NCBI GenBank assembly: GCA_025766275.1
Contig: JAFKAC010000072.1
Coordinates: forward strand, 124,001-188,000
DNA: 64,000 nucleotides
Origin: Lactarius indigo
Lineage: Eukaryota; Basidiomycota; Agaricomycetes; Russulales; Russulaceae
Reading direction: 5' to 3'
The notes under the pieces are model-generated. The model worked only from the letters and a program-made list of their open reading frames with translations. It had not been told where the DNA came from and searched no databases. Shown here in pieces: positions 54,634 to 64,000 of the stretch (positions are counted from its first letter, which is position 1; the number at the start of each line of letters is the position of its first letter). Position numbers and translations under genes: made by a program.

Positions 54634-55349
54634 TGTTACGGACTGGACTGGTTTTCAACTTTACCTTAATTTCTTACTTACACTTGCATTCACAGGAAAG
54701 TCTTTCCTTTCTTGGCTTTCCCTTTTTCGGACTTGCTGCACACTAGGAGCCTTAAGATTCTCTCCTAGTGCAAAGTGAGACAATGAGACACTCATTGTCC
54801 TTATAAGCCTTTATTACTACTATACTTGGGCTAAATGCACCCTTTTATGGCAGGTGTCTCACTTTTGTTAAAACTGAGACACATCTCACTTGCCTTTTAT
54901 ATCTTTGTTTCTTCTCACACTTACTGCAGATAGCTGTGCACACTTTCTTCTTTTTCCCGTGCCTGCTGCGGGTTGCTGTACTTTCTTCTCACGCTTGCTG
55001 CAGATTGCTGTGTTACTTCTCACGCTTGCTGCAGATTGCGCCATTTGTTTGTTCCACACAAACAAACCTTTTTCTATATAAGTTGTGGCCCTAGGTAGCT
55101 TGTATCCTTAGACTCGACTTCTTTACCATCACAGTATACATTGTTTTCCCATTCCTTTGGGGTAACTCTCTGCTGAACTGTCAAACCTCTTGAACCCCTG
55201 AACTCCTCTCACATCTTGAGTATTGTGTCGTACTCTAAGATCCTTGTTAACCACTTAAACCTTGCCACTATTGGCTGAACCCTCGCTCATTGACATAGAA
55301 AGACCAGACTTGCTCACACCGAGCTGAACGTTCCTACTGTAACATTACA
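54634..55349 (+). repeat. Gypsy-5 5' LTR with promoter
   Basis: It runs TGTTACGGACTGG to TGTAACATTACA, 716 bp. TATATA at 55075-55080 lies 35 nt before AGACTCGACTT (55110-55120), which is the complement of the primer-binding site at 55352-55362. The preceding TSD is ctcga (54629-54633). Confidence 0.93.
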
Positions 55350-55351
55350 TT

Positions 55352-55362
55352 AAGTCGAGTCT
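55352..55362 (+). promoter_or_regulatory. Gypsy-5 self-priming primer-binding site
   Basis: AAGTCGAGTCT begins two bases after the LTR and is exactly complementary to 55110-55120. The sequence differs from the Gypsy-1/-2 site, and the complementary partner differs with it. Confidence 0.7.
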
Positions 55363-55369
55363 CTCCACC

Positions 55370-56932
55370 CTGGCTTCAAAACTAGGAAGCAGGAGCCGTT
55401 CCCAGTTCAAACCAGAATTCATCACCAGAAGAACAGAAGACGATCTCTCCGACAACATCAAGGGAGTAGCCATCTGGAAAACCTACGACGAAACTGAAGG
55501 ATATTACGTTTGGAGCAAAGAAGACAATGGATATATTCCTATTGAATACATAGAAGACAAACGACTTTGGGTAGTCATCGCACAATCATCCAAAGACCAC
55601 AAGTGGTTCTCTGTCAAACCAGTACCACTAGAATTCGGACTTGGTCCATATAGAAACAACCCAGTTGGCATAGTTGTCGACTCAGATACAGAAGAACCTG
55701 CTCAGGATTCGGATCAACATCAATCCCCTGTTGCATCAGTGGAAGCTACGTCAGGTGTCCCCTCTTTAGCCCCACAAGAACCCATAGACTCAGGTGCTCG
55801 CACACCAACAAACTCAAGCATTAGAATGACAAGCACAGCCACACAAATCAACACCTCAATCACCCACACCCCTAGTGGAGGTGGCAGTAGCAAAGGAGGA
55901 GGTGGAGGTGGAGGTGGAGGTGGAGGTGGAGGCGGTGGAGGAATCCCTGCTGGAAGAGCCCCACCTTTAGCCCCCCCTCCTGCCGGAGATAAATTAACAG
56001 GCCTACCACCAAAAGAATTCACTGGAGACCGAGCCCACAGCAAGAAATTCCTAAAAGAGTTCACCTTCTACCGGGCCCTCAATGGATCAATCGAGCAAAT
56101 GAGAAACCCCTATCTCAGATGCATTGTCTTCCTCTCCCTAATATGAGGAGACTTGGTTGATGACTGGGTTATGGAACAAAGTGACTGGCTTACTGATGAA
56201 CTTGCTGGAGGACGGGCTACAACAGAAGAAGACCTGTGGATCACCATCCTAGATCGCTTCCAAGCTGCTTATACAGACGTTGCAGAGAAGCAGAAGGCAC
56301 AGAAGGCACTCCAAGCGGTCAAAATGGAGAATGGAGACCTTGACACCTATATTGCTCAGTTCGCTGCCCTTGCAAAGAAGGCAGGATATGGTGCAGATGA
56401 AGAAGGAACCCTGGATATTTTCTCACGGGGTCTACCTGAAAAGCTGGTCAGGAACATCATACAGTTCGACCACCCAGATGACTGGAAAGAATGGACCCAA
56501 TCAGCCAGAAAGCACCATCAAGACTTCATCAATCTCCAAAATCGCTTTGGAATCAAAAAGGAAACTAAAGCCGGATTCACAAAAGGGCAATGGAACAATG
56601 CCTTTAAAGTCAAACCACGTGACCCAAATGCGATGGACATAGGAAGGACTCAAAGAGGAGCTGCAGGAAGAGCAGCCCTCACTGAAACTGAAAAACAGAA
56701 GCTCCAAGCAGAAGGGTGCTGTTTCCGTTGCAAGAAACAGGGGCACATATCGCGAAATTGCCCTGACAAACCAGCCAAACTTGCAGAAGCATCAACTACA
56801 CCCTCTGCACCATCTACCACAAAAACCAAAGAGGAACTAGCAAATGAGATGTGGGGAACTCTGATGGCACAGAGTGAGGAAGTGCGAGCACTGCTCGTAG
56901 AGAAAGCCTTTGCTGAGAAGGATTTTTCGTAG
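55370..56932 (+). pseudogene. Gypsy-5 gag
   Basis: The frame is open from CTG GCT TCA (55370-55372, A at -3, G at +4) with no in-frame AUG until MTSTATQ (55826). The N-terminal part holds GYYVWSKEDNGYIPIEYIED and KWFSVKPVPLEFG, a counterpart of the N-terminal block in the other families. A run of 17 glycines, the capsid region (TGLPPKEFTGDRAHSKKFL, DLDTYIAQFAALAKKAGYG) and a zinc knuckle CFRCKKQGHISRNC follow. One stop at 56144 reads TGA in LI(R)GDLVDDW. Gag ends at TAG 56930-56932 after GGATTTT (56920-56926). Confidence 0.87.
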
Positions 56933-59680
56933 GCTCGAACCCGGCGGCCTGGGCTAGAGCTTTAAACATTTCCAGTGTACAATATAGCCAATATAGATCC
57001 TTGAAAGTCCCTGTACACCTGGAAACTGCACACAAAACGGCCAATCAAGACGTCCTAGTAGACTCTGGAGCTACGGACAATTTCATAGACCCCAGACTCC
57101 TGAAGCAAATGGGGATAGGAACAATACCCCTGTCAAACCCAAAAAAGATCTGGAATATCGATGGAACCCTTAATAAGGCAGGAGAACTAACGGCATACTC
57201 CATGCTAGATGTCCAATCAGGATCCAAGAAACTACCCATGAGGTTCCTGGTGACAAATCTAGGGGAAGAACAGATGATCCTGGGATACCCCTGGCTTGCT
57301 GCCTTTGAACCCCAATGCAACTGGAAGGACTCCACCATCAACACCAGTCACCTCCCTGTCATCATCACTACCCAAGGACTCCAAAAACAAGACACTCCCA
57401 AACCAAAGATCCACATCTGGAAAATGTGGAGCACGTTCCTGGAAGAGTGCGGGTATGAGGAAGGAGATGAACTCTATCTCAGATTTACCCAAGATGAGGT
57501 CATTGGCAAAACCACGGTGGCCTCAGAATTGGCACAAAAGGCACGAGATCAAACTGAAAGAACGCTAGAAGAGATGGTCCCCAAGGAGTACCTACAACAT
57601 CAGAAGGTCTTCAGTGAAGAGAACTCCCACCGATTCCCACCAGCCAGGTCATGGGACCACACCATTGACCTCACTCCAAATGCCCCAGCTACTATTGATT
57701 GCAAAATATACCCTCTAACATGTGATGAAAATGAAGCCCTTACCAAATTCCTCAATGAACACCTTGAAAAGGGATATATCCAGCCCTCTAAATCCCCATA
57801 CTCATCTCCCTTCTTCTTCATCAAAAAGAAAGACGGAAAGCTTCGCCCTGTCCAAGACTACCGACGGATCAACCAGTACACTGTCAAGAATCAATACCCA
57901 CTCCCCTTAATCCCAGAATTGATTGACAAGGTCCGGGATGCGGCATTGTTTACCAAATTTGATATCCGATGGGGTTATAACAACATCCAGATCAAAGAAG
58001 GAGATGAATGGAAGGCGGCCTTCAAAACCAATCAGGGGCTGTTTGAACCACGTGTCATGTTCTTTGGACTCACCAACTCGCCAAGCACATTTCAGACCAT
58101 GATGAACGTAATATTCCGTGACATGCTCCTAACCGGAGAAGTCATAATCTACATGGATGACATCCTTATTGCTACTATTGATGACCTGGAAAGACACTGC
58201 AAGGTGGTCCATCAAGTTCTAGAACGCCTAGAGGAACATGATCTCTACCTAAAACCGGAGAAATGCGCCTTTGAGGTTAGGTCTATAGAGTACCTGGGTG
58301 TCATATTGGAAAAAGGGAGGGTCCGAATGGACCCGATTAAGGTTCAGGGTGTACATGACTGGCCCACTCCAACAACAACCAAAGAAGTCCGTGCCTTTCA
58401 AGGATTTGCAAATTTCTATCGCCACTTCATCTGAGGATTCTCCACAATTGCCCGTCCCCTTAACAACCTACTCAAAAAGGACACCAAATGGGAATGGACG
58501 GAAGACTGTCAAAAGGCATTCGACACACTCAAGACCCTGCTTGGAAAGGAACCTGTGCTCATTCAACTGGATTTGGAAAAACAATTTGAATTGGAAGTGG
58601 ATGCATCCCAATTTGCCAACGGAGGGGTGCTTTACCAAAAGGATAACCAAGGAATTCGCCACCCAGTGGCCTACTACTCCCAGACATTTGGACCAGCAGA
58701 ACGAAATTATGACATCTATGATCAAGAATTGCTAGCCATTGTGCGGGCTCTACGACACTGGCGGGCATATCTAGCAGGCTCCCCTCACAAGGTAGTGGTG
58801 TACACAGACCATGCAAACCTCCAATATTGGAAAGAACCACACAAGATCAGCCGACGGGTAGCACGAGAAGTCCTGGAACTCTCCGAATTTGATATAGAGC
58901 TCCACCACATTGCCGGCTCCAAGAATGCCCGGGCAGATGCCCTGTCAAGAAGACCCGACTATGATGATGGTTCCCATGACAACTCGGATGTAACAGTCCT
59001 TCCGGAAGAACTATTTGTCAAAGCTACAAGGGAACTGCCACAGGAACAAGAACTATGGGCTTATGTCACACAGAACCTAGACCAGGAACGTATCAAAACC
59101 TGGATAGATACCCACAACCTAAAAGAACACTCAGGGCTCCACTGGAAAGATGAGCGCTTGGTTGTTGCAGGGAACAACGACCTTAAGAGGGGGGTAATTC
59201 ACGCTTTTCATGACCTTCCAAGCGCTGGACACCCTGGAATTTCAAACACAATGGCTCTGATAACACGAGACTACTGGTGGCCTGGCATGAAGAAAGATGT
59301 GGAAGAATATGTTAAAGGATGCACAGCATGCCAAGCCAATAAAATCAACACCCACCCAAAGAAGCCAAGCCTCTCACCCATTTTTGGACAGATGACGGAA
59401 CCATTTGAAACTGTCAGCATGGATTTCATCGTCAAATTACCCAAGTCAAAAGGCTATGACACAATCCTCACAGTCACAGATCACGATTGTTCAAAAGCAG
59501 CATTATTCATCCCTTGCAACGAAACAATAGATGCAGCCGGAGTCGCACAACTCTATTTACAACACATCTACCACCACTATGGCCTTCCCAAGAAGGTCAT
59601 TTCTGATCGAGACCCACGATTCACATCAATGTTTGCAAGAGCCCTCTGCAAAGCCTTAGACATCAAACAGAACATCTCAA
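56920..59680 (+). pseudogene. Gypsy-5 pol, truncated by Copia-C in the integrase
   Basis: After the -1 shift: linker NPAAWARALNI, protease (VLVDSGATDNFI near 57057), RT (FFFIKKKDGKLRPVQDYR, IYMDDILIAT near 58155), RNase H (LEVDASQFANGGVLYQ, NYDIYDQELLA, YTDHANLQYW), integrase HHCC (GHPGISN, CTACQ) and the DDE core up to DIKQNIS (59680). Copia-C is inserted there (left flank ctcaa). The rest (integrase Glu, chromodomain, 3' end) must lie beyond the window. The only stop is TGA at 58433 in HFI(R)GFS. Confidence 0.9.
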
Positions 59681-60280
59681 TGTTGATAAGTGACCCTTGC
59701 GCACTTAGCGGCTCTTACGGACCGGACTTACAGATACGGACTGCTGTAGATTAATTAGGACCGCTTTAGATTAGATTTGATCTGGACAATCTTGGACTAC
59801 TTTATCTATGACATCATGTACAGTGACATCATATGGACATATCCAGACCTTTCATTGTACTATGCATTCTTGTATCTTTCTTTGTTCTCCTTTTGTTCTA
59901 TCCTTATCATGATGTCATTATGATATCACTTACTTCTAGACTCTCCTTGTTCTTTCTGTCCTTGTTCTCAGAACGTCCACTCCTTTGTCCGTTTGTAGAA
60001 CAATAACTGCCTTGTAGTACGTGACTTGTATAGTGTCACTCCCAGAAAGTGTATAAGTAGAGTAGCATATACGCTCCTGGTCCACATCAGTTCTCACTGT
60101 TTGTGTGCCAGGTAAGGTCTCTTCCTTCCAATGTAACATCAGTTCTCACTGTTTGTGTGCCAGATTGCCTTTGCTTCACTTGCAAGATCCCTGTCTCACC
60201 TCTGCTTCCAGCACTCCAGCATATCTCACCACAGTCTACTTTGTCTCTGTGAGTATGCCCTCTGTGTTTGCTGTTCATCA
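59681..60280 (+). repeat. Copia-C 5' LTR with intron-like unit
   Basis: It starts TGTTGATAAGTGACC and ends CTGTTCATCA, 600 bp, of the Copia-B family. The unit 60112-60163 starts GTAAGG and ends GCCAG, and duplicates the 26 bases before it (ATCAGTTCTCACTGTTTGTG...). Confidence 0.94.
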
Positions 60281-61060
60281 GGTTATGGGCCCTGGTGCCC
60301 TAGCCACTCCACTTGGCTGGTCACTGTCTTCCTAGGAGGACACACCAGGCTAAGGTCTGTCTGGGGCCTTACCAGCCTTGCCCAAGGCAGAGGACAGTGG
60401 GGCGCCACTTGTCTCTGCCTAGGAACCTCCTGTGTATGTACTGCCCAGTAGTCCTACTTTCACCCCTACTGTTTTCCTAGCCCCTGCGCTATGCGCAAGG
60501 AGACTGGGTCTGGTAGCCCCTTAACTTCAAAATATCCAGGCGTGCATGGCCCACTGGGCTGTGTATTGTGGAGCTTAGTGCCAGCTGTCTCTGGTGCTCC
60601 ACACTGGGCGCAGGATCTCCTCACCATGGGAGTGTAAAACCTGGTTCAGGCTCTGGGGGGTGTTCACCTTATGGTGTTCTGCAACCAGATACCTGCCTTG
60701 TAGCGGCAATGGGAAAGGATTCAGTAAAGCCACTTGTGGCGATGAGGCAACCAACAGGCCGAGAAGGCTGAGGTAGACAGCCTTGGGCTCTGAAAGCATT
60801 CCCTTCACCTTCCCCCTGACGCAAACCATTTGAGCTGTGTCCTAGACACATCCTGGCTGGCAGCTAGCTCATGGTATGGCAAAGGGATTCCTTCAACCTG
60901 GGCCTAGCCCTTGTATCACTGGCATACTATCAGGAGGCAGGACGCGTTAGTGTTCTGGCCTTACAGAATCACAGACAGGAGTGGTATCCCCTCTATCTTT
61001 ATCTTGCAAACTATGAAGCACTGTCGCTGACTGCTCCTCGGCGATAGATAAATCATCCCA
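60281..61060 (+). promoter_or_regulatory. Copia-C primer-binding site and leader
   Basis: GGTTATGGGCCCTGG follows the LTR. The 780-nt leader has the same length as in Copia-B and differs by scattered substitutions, for example ctatgcgc for ccatgcgc. Confidence 0.6.
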
Positions 61061-64000
61061 ATGTCTTCTCGCGCACCATCTCCCACTGGCGCTGCTGCCG
61101 GTGCTACTGCTGGGGGCTCTACACTACCCCCCACTGGATCCACTGCCTCTGCGCGTCTTGCAAACGCGCACACCACAACCTTTGGCATGCCTTCTGGCAT
61201 TCACCTGACACAGTTTGATGGCACCGGTTGGAACGAATGGTCTGGTACCATTGAAGCCATCCTCACGCTGCACGAGGCTGAGGATGTGTTTCTCCTGGAC
61301 ACGCCCCCATCTGGTATCACTACCGATGAGTGGGACTCCATCCAGCGTCGTTCCAAGGCGTACCTCCGCCTTTACCTCAAACCGGATGTCTACTCGCTTG
61401 TGGCAGATAACACTGCCTACCCCATGTTCAAACACAAGTGGGCCAAGCTTCAGGATGTATATGGGGGTGCTTCGGGCAGCACCACCATCTTTAATTTGTG
61501 GATCCAGATAACTCAAGCCCGCCTCGATGACTCCGCACCCATGGCCGCTCAGCTGGCCAAGCTCAATGAGCTTAGGGTTGCCCTTTCCAACGCACAGATG
61601 GGTGTCTCTGACGTCCAATTCTGTCTCATTCTCCTCCACGCACTGCCGCCCTCTTATGAGGTGTTGGCCTCTACCATCCTTGCCAGTGGGGCCCCCTCCA
61701 CACTCAAACACGCTGAGATCATAGCGCGCATAGTGTCGGAAGAAGCTCGCCGCTCTGGGCCCTCTGGCTCTTCCCTCAACAAGGTGGCCCCCGTCAAGTT
61801 GACGGGCAAAAAGGGCAAGAAAGACCACTCTGGTCTGACCTGCCACTATTGCAACAAAAAGGGCCACATCAAGCCTGACTGCAGGAAGAAAAAGAAGGAT
61901 GAGGCTGACGCAAAGGAGAAGGAGAAGGCAGGCAACAAGGCCGCAAATAGTCATATTCTTGTACCTACCACCGCCTCCATTAAGGAGGTCGAAGAGCCCG
62001 CCATAGACTGGGCTTCTCAATCTATTTCTGTTGCCTTGTATGCTGCCTCGCGTGTGCGTTGGATGATGGACAGTGGTGCTACACACCACATTACACCACA
62101 TCGGTCTGACTTCAAGGACTACACCCCAACTAAAGGCACTGTACGCCTGGGTGATAAGTCCACCATAGACCAAGTAGGTGTCGGGTCTGTCGTCTTTACC
62201 ACGAGCCAAGGTATCTCTATCACCCTCAGTAATGTGCTACACCTACCTCAGGTGAAGACGCGCTTCTTGTCGACGCGCGCCCTAGCACAAAAGGGTGCTG
62301 AGATTGCCTTTGATAGTGGCTCGTTTAAAATATCTATCAACCAAAAGTGTGTGGCCAAAGGCTACCTTGAGGACAACCTTTACTGGTTGGACGCAGCCAG
62401 CGTCGGCCTCAATGCCCACACAAAACCAAGTGCTGCCACACTTGATATCTGGCATCAACGCATGGGACACATCTCCTCTGCGGCGCTGAAGGCGCATGGT
62501 CCCTCTGCCACTACTGGCATGGACATAGATAGCTCTACCATGGCCCACACAGTCTGCCGTGGGTGCGAGATGGGTAAGTCCACTCGCCAACCCTTTTCTG
62601 CATCCTCCAACAAGAGGACAACCCGTCAATTTGAGATCGTGCACAGTGACCTCGCCGGTCCTATGCAGACTCAGTCCCTGCAAGGCTCGACATACACAGC
62701 CACCTTCATAGACGACCACACTAAGTTCACTGTGGTCCACTTCCTTAAGTCGAAGGACCAGTTTGCTAAGTCACTGCAAATGTATTTGGCCTGGGGTGAA
62801 ACCCAGTCTGGCCATAAACTGCGCGCTCTGCACTCTGACCGCGGTGGCGAGTACATGTCGAGTGTCACACAGGACATTCTTAAGCAGAAAGGGATAGAGC
62901 ATCACCTCACGATGCCGGGTTCACCACAGTCCAATGGGAAAGCCGAGCGGTTTAACCGCACCATTATGGATAAGGCAATGTCCATGCTCCACACAGCTGG
63001 CATGTCTAAAGGCTTCTGGGAGCATGCAGTGTGCGCAGCTGTGCACATCTATAACCGCTCTCCAGTCCGTGGGCTCAAGTGGCGCACTCCTTATGAGCTC
63101 TGGCACTCTGGCAAAGTGCCTGATGTCTCACATCTTCGCGTCTTCGGATGCAAGGGGTACATGCACGTACCCGCTGATAAGCGTCGCAAATTGGATGCGA
63201 AGGCCATTGAAGTCACGCTTATTGGGTTTGAGCCCGAATCTAAGGGCTATAAGCTCTGGGACCGCTCAACCCGCTCCGTTCGAGTGTCCAGGGATGTGAC
63301 ATTCGACGAGAGTAGCTTCCCGTCCCTACAGGGTGATGAGACACACCCCACACCTTCACCACCAGTCGTGCCTAGCACAACAGTGACTGCCGTGCCTCAC
63401 CCGCCGGCGTTACCACCAATGCGAGCCCCCTCCCCTGCACACTCCAGTAGTAGTGAGGAGGAGGATGTTGAAAAGCTTTTAGACCCCCCACAAGTCCAAC
63501 CACGCCCCACCACTCCACCACCTGCTCTGCCAGCTCCGCCCACCACACCTAAGCGTGAGCAAGCCACTCCCACTTCACCCCCGCCGCGTCCTAGTGCAAC
63601 GCGCATTATGCGCCATGTCCCTCCTCCCTCACCAGAAATGCCTGGGGGATTTGAGGATCGTGCACAGCGTAGTCAGCTGTTACGCGAAATGGACAATGCA
63701 CCAAGGCGCACTGCTCGTGTCCCTGTGCCTAATCCGCGTTACTTCAATGCGGACAATGTGGCATGGCGCGGCAGGCGTCTGGGGTATGCGGAGTTATTGG
63801 CTGCTGCCTTTGTGGGCCGAGACCCTGCAACTTATGCAGAGGCCATGCGGTCTGCAGCTGCAGATGAGTGGACTAAGGCGTGTCAGTATGAAATGGACGC
63901 CCTAGCTAAAAATGGGACTTGGGAGTTAGTGGATCTCCCGCCTAATCGTAAGGCAGTAAAATCCAAATGGGTCTTCAAGCTCAAAGCGGATGGCCGCTAC
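61061..64000 (+). CDS. Copia-C gag-pol, open to the window end
   Basis: From ATG 61061 (MSSRAPSPTGAAAGATAGG) the frame stays open to base 64000, about 980 codons. It shows Gag, zinc knuckle CHYCNKKGHIKPDC, protease (MMDSGATHHIT), pre-integrase, integrase with all three acidic positions including Glu in NGKAERFN (near 62947), and the start of reverse transcriptase (VKSKWVFKLKADGRY). It is nearly identical to Copia-B but keeps the integrase Glu that Copia-B has lost, and no Gypsy-4 insertion is present. If its remaining part is intact it could be the active source of the family. Confidence 0.88.
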   Translation, partial: MSSRAPSPTGAAAGATAGGSTLPPTGSTASARLANAHTTTFGMPSGIHLTQFDGTGWNEWSGTIEAILTLHEAEDVFLLDTPPSGITTDEWDSIQRRSKAYLRLYLKPDVYSLVADNTAYPMFKHKWAKLQDVYGGASGSTTIFNLWIQITQARLDDSAPMAAQLAKLNELRVALSNAQMGVSDVQFCLILLHALPPSYEVLASTILASGAPSTLKHAEIIARIVSEEARRSGPSGSSLNKVAPVKLTGKKGKKDHSGLTCHYCNKKGHIKPDCRKKKKDEADAKEKEKAGNKAANSHILVPTTASIKEVEEPAIDWASQSISVALYAASRVRWMMDSGATHHITPHRSDFKDYTPTKGTVRLGDKSTIDQVGVGSVVFTTSQGISITLSNVLHLPQVKTRFLSTRALAQKGAEIAFDSGSFKISINQKCVAKGYLEDNLYWLDAASVGLNAHTKPSAATLDIWHQRMGHISSAALKAHGPSATTGMDIDSSTMAHTVCRGCEMGKSTRQPFSASSNKRTTRQFEIVHSDLAGPMQTQSLQGSTYTATFIDDHTKFTVVHFLKSKDQFAKSLQMYLAWGETQSGHKLRALHSDRGGEYMSSVTQDILKQKGIEHHLTMPGSPQSNGKAERFNRTIMDKAMSMLHTAGMSKGFWEHAVCAAVHIYNRSPVRGLKWRTPYELWHSGKVPDVSHLRVFGCKGYMHVPADKRRKLDAKAIEVTLIGFEPESKGYKLWDRSTRSVRVSRDVTFDESSFPSLQGDETHPTPSPPVVPSTTVTAVPHPPALPPMRAPSPAHSSSSEEEDVEKLLDPPQVQPRPTTPPPALPAPPTTPKREQATPTSPPPRPSATRIMRHVPPPSPEMPGGFEDRAQRSQLLREMDNAPRRTARVPVPNPRYFNADNVAWRGRRLGYAELLAAAFVGRDPATYAEAMRSAAADEWTKACQYEMDALAKNGTWELVDLPPNRKAVKSKWVFKLKADGRY

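Larger units (their letters stand above)
52887..64000. other. Inverted segment (right breakpoint outside the window)
   Basis: Three nested elements each have one TSD and one end left of 52886 in normal orientation, with the partners to the right in reverse orientation: Gypsy-1b (tgctg/cagca), Gypsy-2 (actac/gtagt) and Gypsy-5 (tcgag/ctcga). A single inversion with its left breakpoint at 52886/52887, inside the Gypsy-5 3' LTR, explains all three. Confidence 0.85.

Noticed and set aside
52204..55349. A compact element bounded by inverted 0.7 kb repeats (foldback transposon)
   Set aside because: The inverted repeats are two LTRs of Gypsy-5 made inverted by a rearrangement. The enclosed sequence is parts of three other elements, and the TSDs fit the inversion.
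37577..59680. TGA as a recoded arginine or readthrough codon in the gypsy elements
   Set aside because: Young elements (Gypsy-4, Copia-B, Copia-C) use TGA or TAG normally as terminators and have no internal TGA. The excess in old copies fits CpG decay, and LTRs show the same change.

Overview
This window looks like a transposon graveyard from a filamentous basidiomycete, probably an Agaricomycete. The basis is many LTR retrotransposons with chromodomain integrases, 50-61 bp introns with GT..AG ends in the two multi-exon genes, and a hAT transposon. No rRNA or tRNA genes, CRISPR arrays or bacterial signals were seen. I cannot name the species. Element names used here (Copia-A/B/C, Gypsy-1a/1b/2/3/4/5) are my own.

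Layout. 1-3879: a broken minus-strand Copia-A, with a 1.2 kb poly(A)-tailed retroposon inserted in its gag. 3880-4520: a TTGAC-rich satellite. 4726-19768: remnants of one minus-strand, multi-exon gene of unknown function, split by four insertions: a solo gypsy LTR (5010-5492), a hAT element (5495-9524), a complete decayed Gypsy-1a (10330-18076) and a solo copia LTR (18720-19220). 20028-20268: a truncated zinc-finger-like protein start. 20269-22609: Gypsy-3 remnants. 22610-36879: a young Copia-B, itself split by an apparently intact Gypsy-4 (24122-32068). 36885-59680: a nest of Gypsy-1b, containing Gypsy-2, containing Gypsy-5, with two solo copia LTRs inside Gypsy-1b. 59681-64000: Copia-C, which runs off the window.

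Target-site duplications (TSDs) resolve the nest. Three TSD pairs have one member in reverse-complement orientation (tgctg/cagca, actac/gtagt, tcgag/ctcga). This shows that everything from about 52887 to beyond the window end was inverted after Gypsy-5 inserted.

Most interesting signals. (1) The gypsy elements carry a 0.7-1.2 kb 5' leader that is free of ATG in Gypsy-4. In Gypsy-2 and Gypsy-5 the few ATGs present look like decayed ACG. The gag reading frame is nevertheless open through most of this leader and starts near a GTG or CTG with A at -3 and G at +4, which suggests non-AUG initiation of Gag. (2) All these families have an 11-nt primer-binding site complementary to a stretch 33-35 nt downstream of the LTR TATA box, as expected for Tf1-like self-priming. 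The complementarity is kept although the sequence differs between families. (3) Copia LTRs of one family exist with and without a 52-54 bp intron-like unit that is also a tandem duplication. (4) Inactivating stops are overwhelmingly CGA to TGA, a CpG deamination signature. (5) Pol carries an uncharacterised module after the chromodomain, and in Gypsy-4 a terminal array of zinc knuckles.
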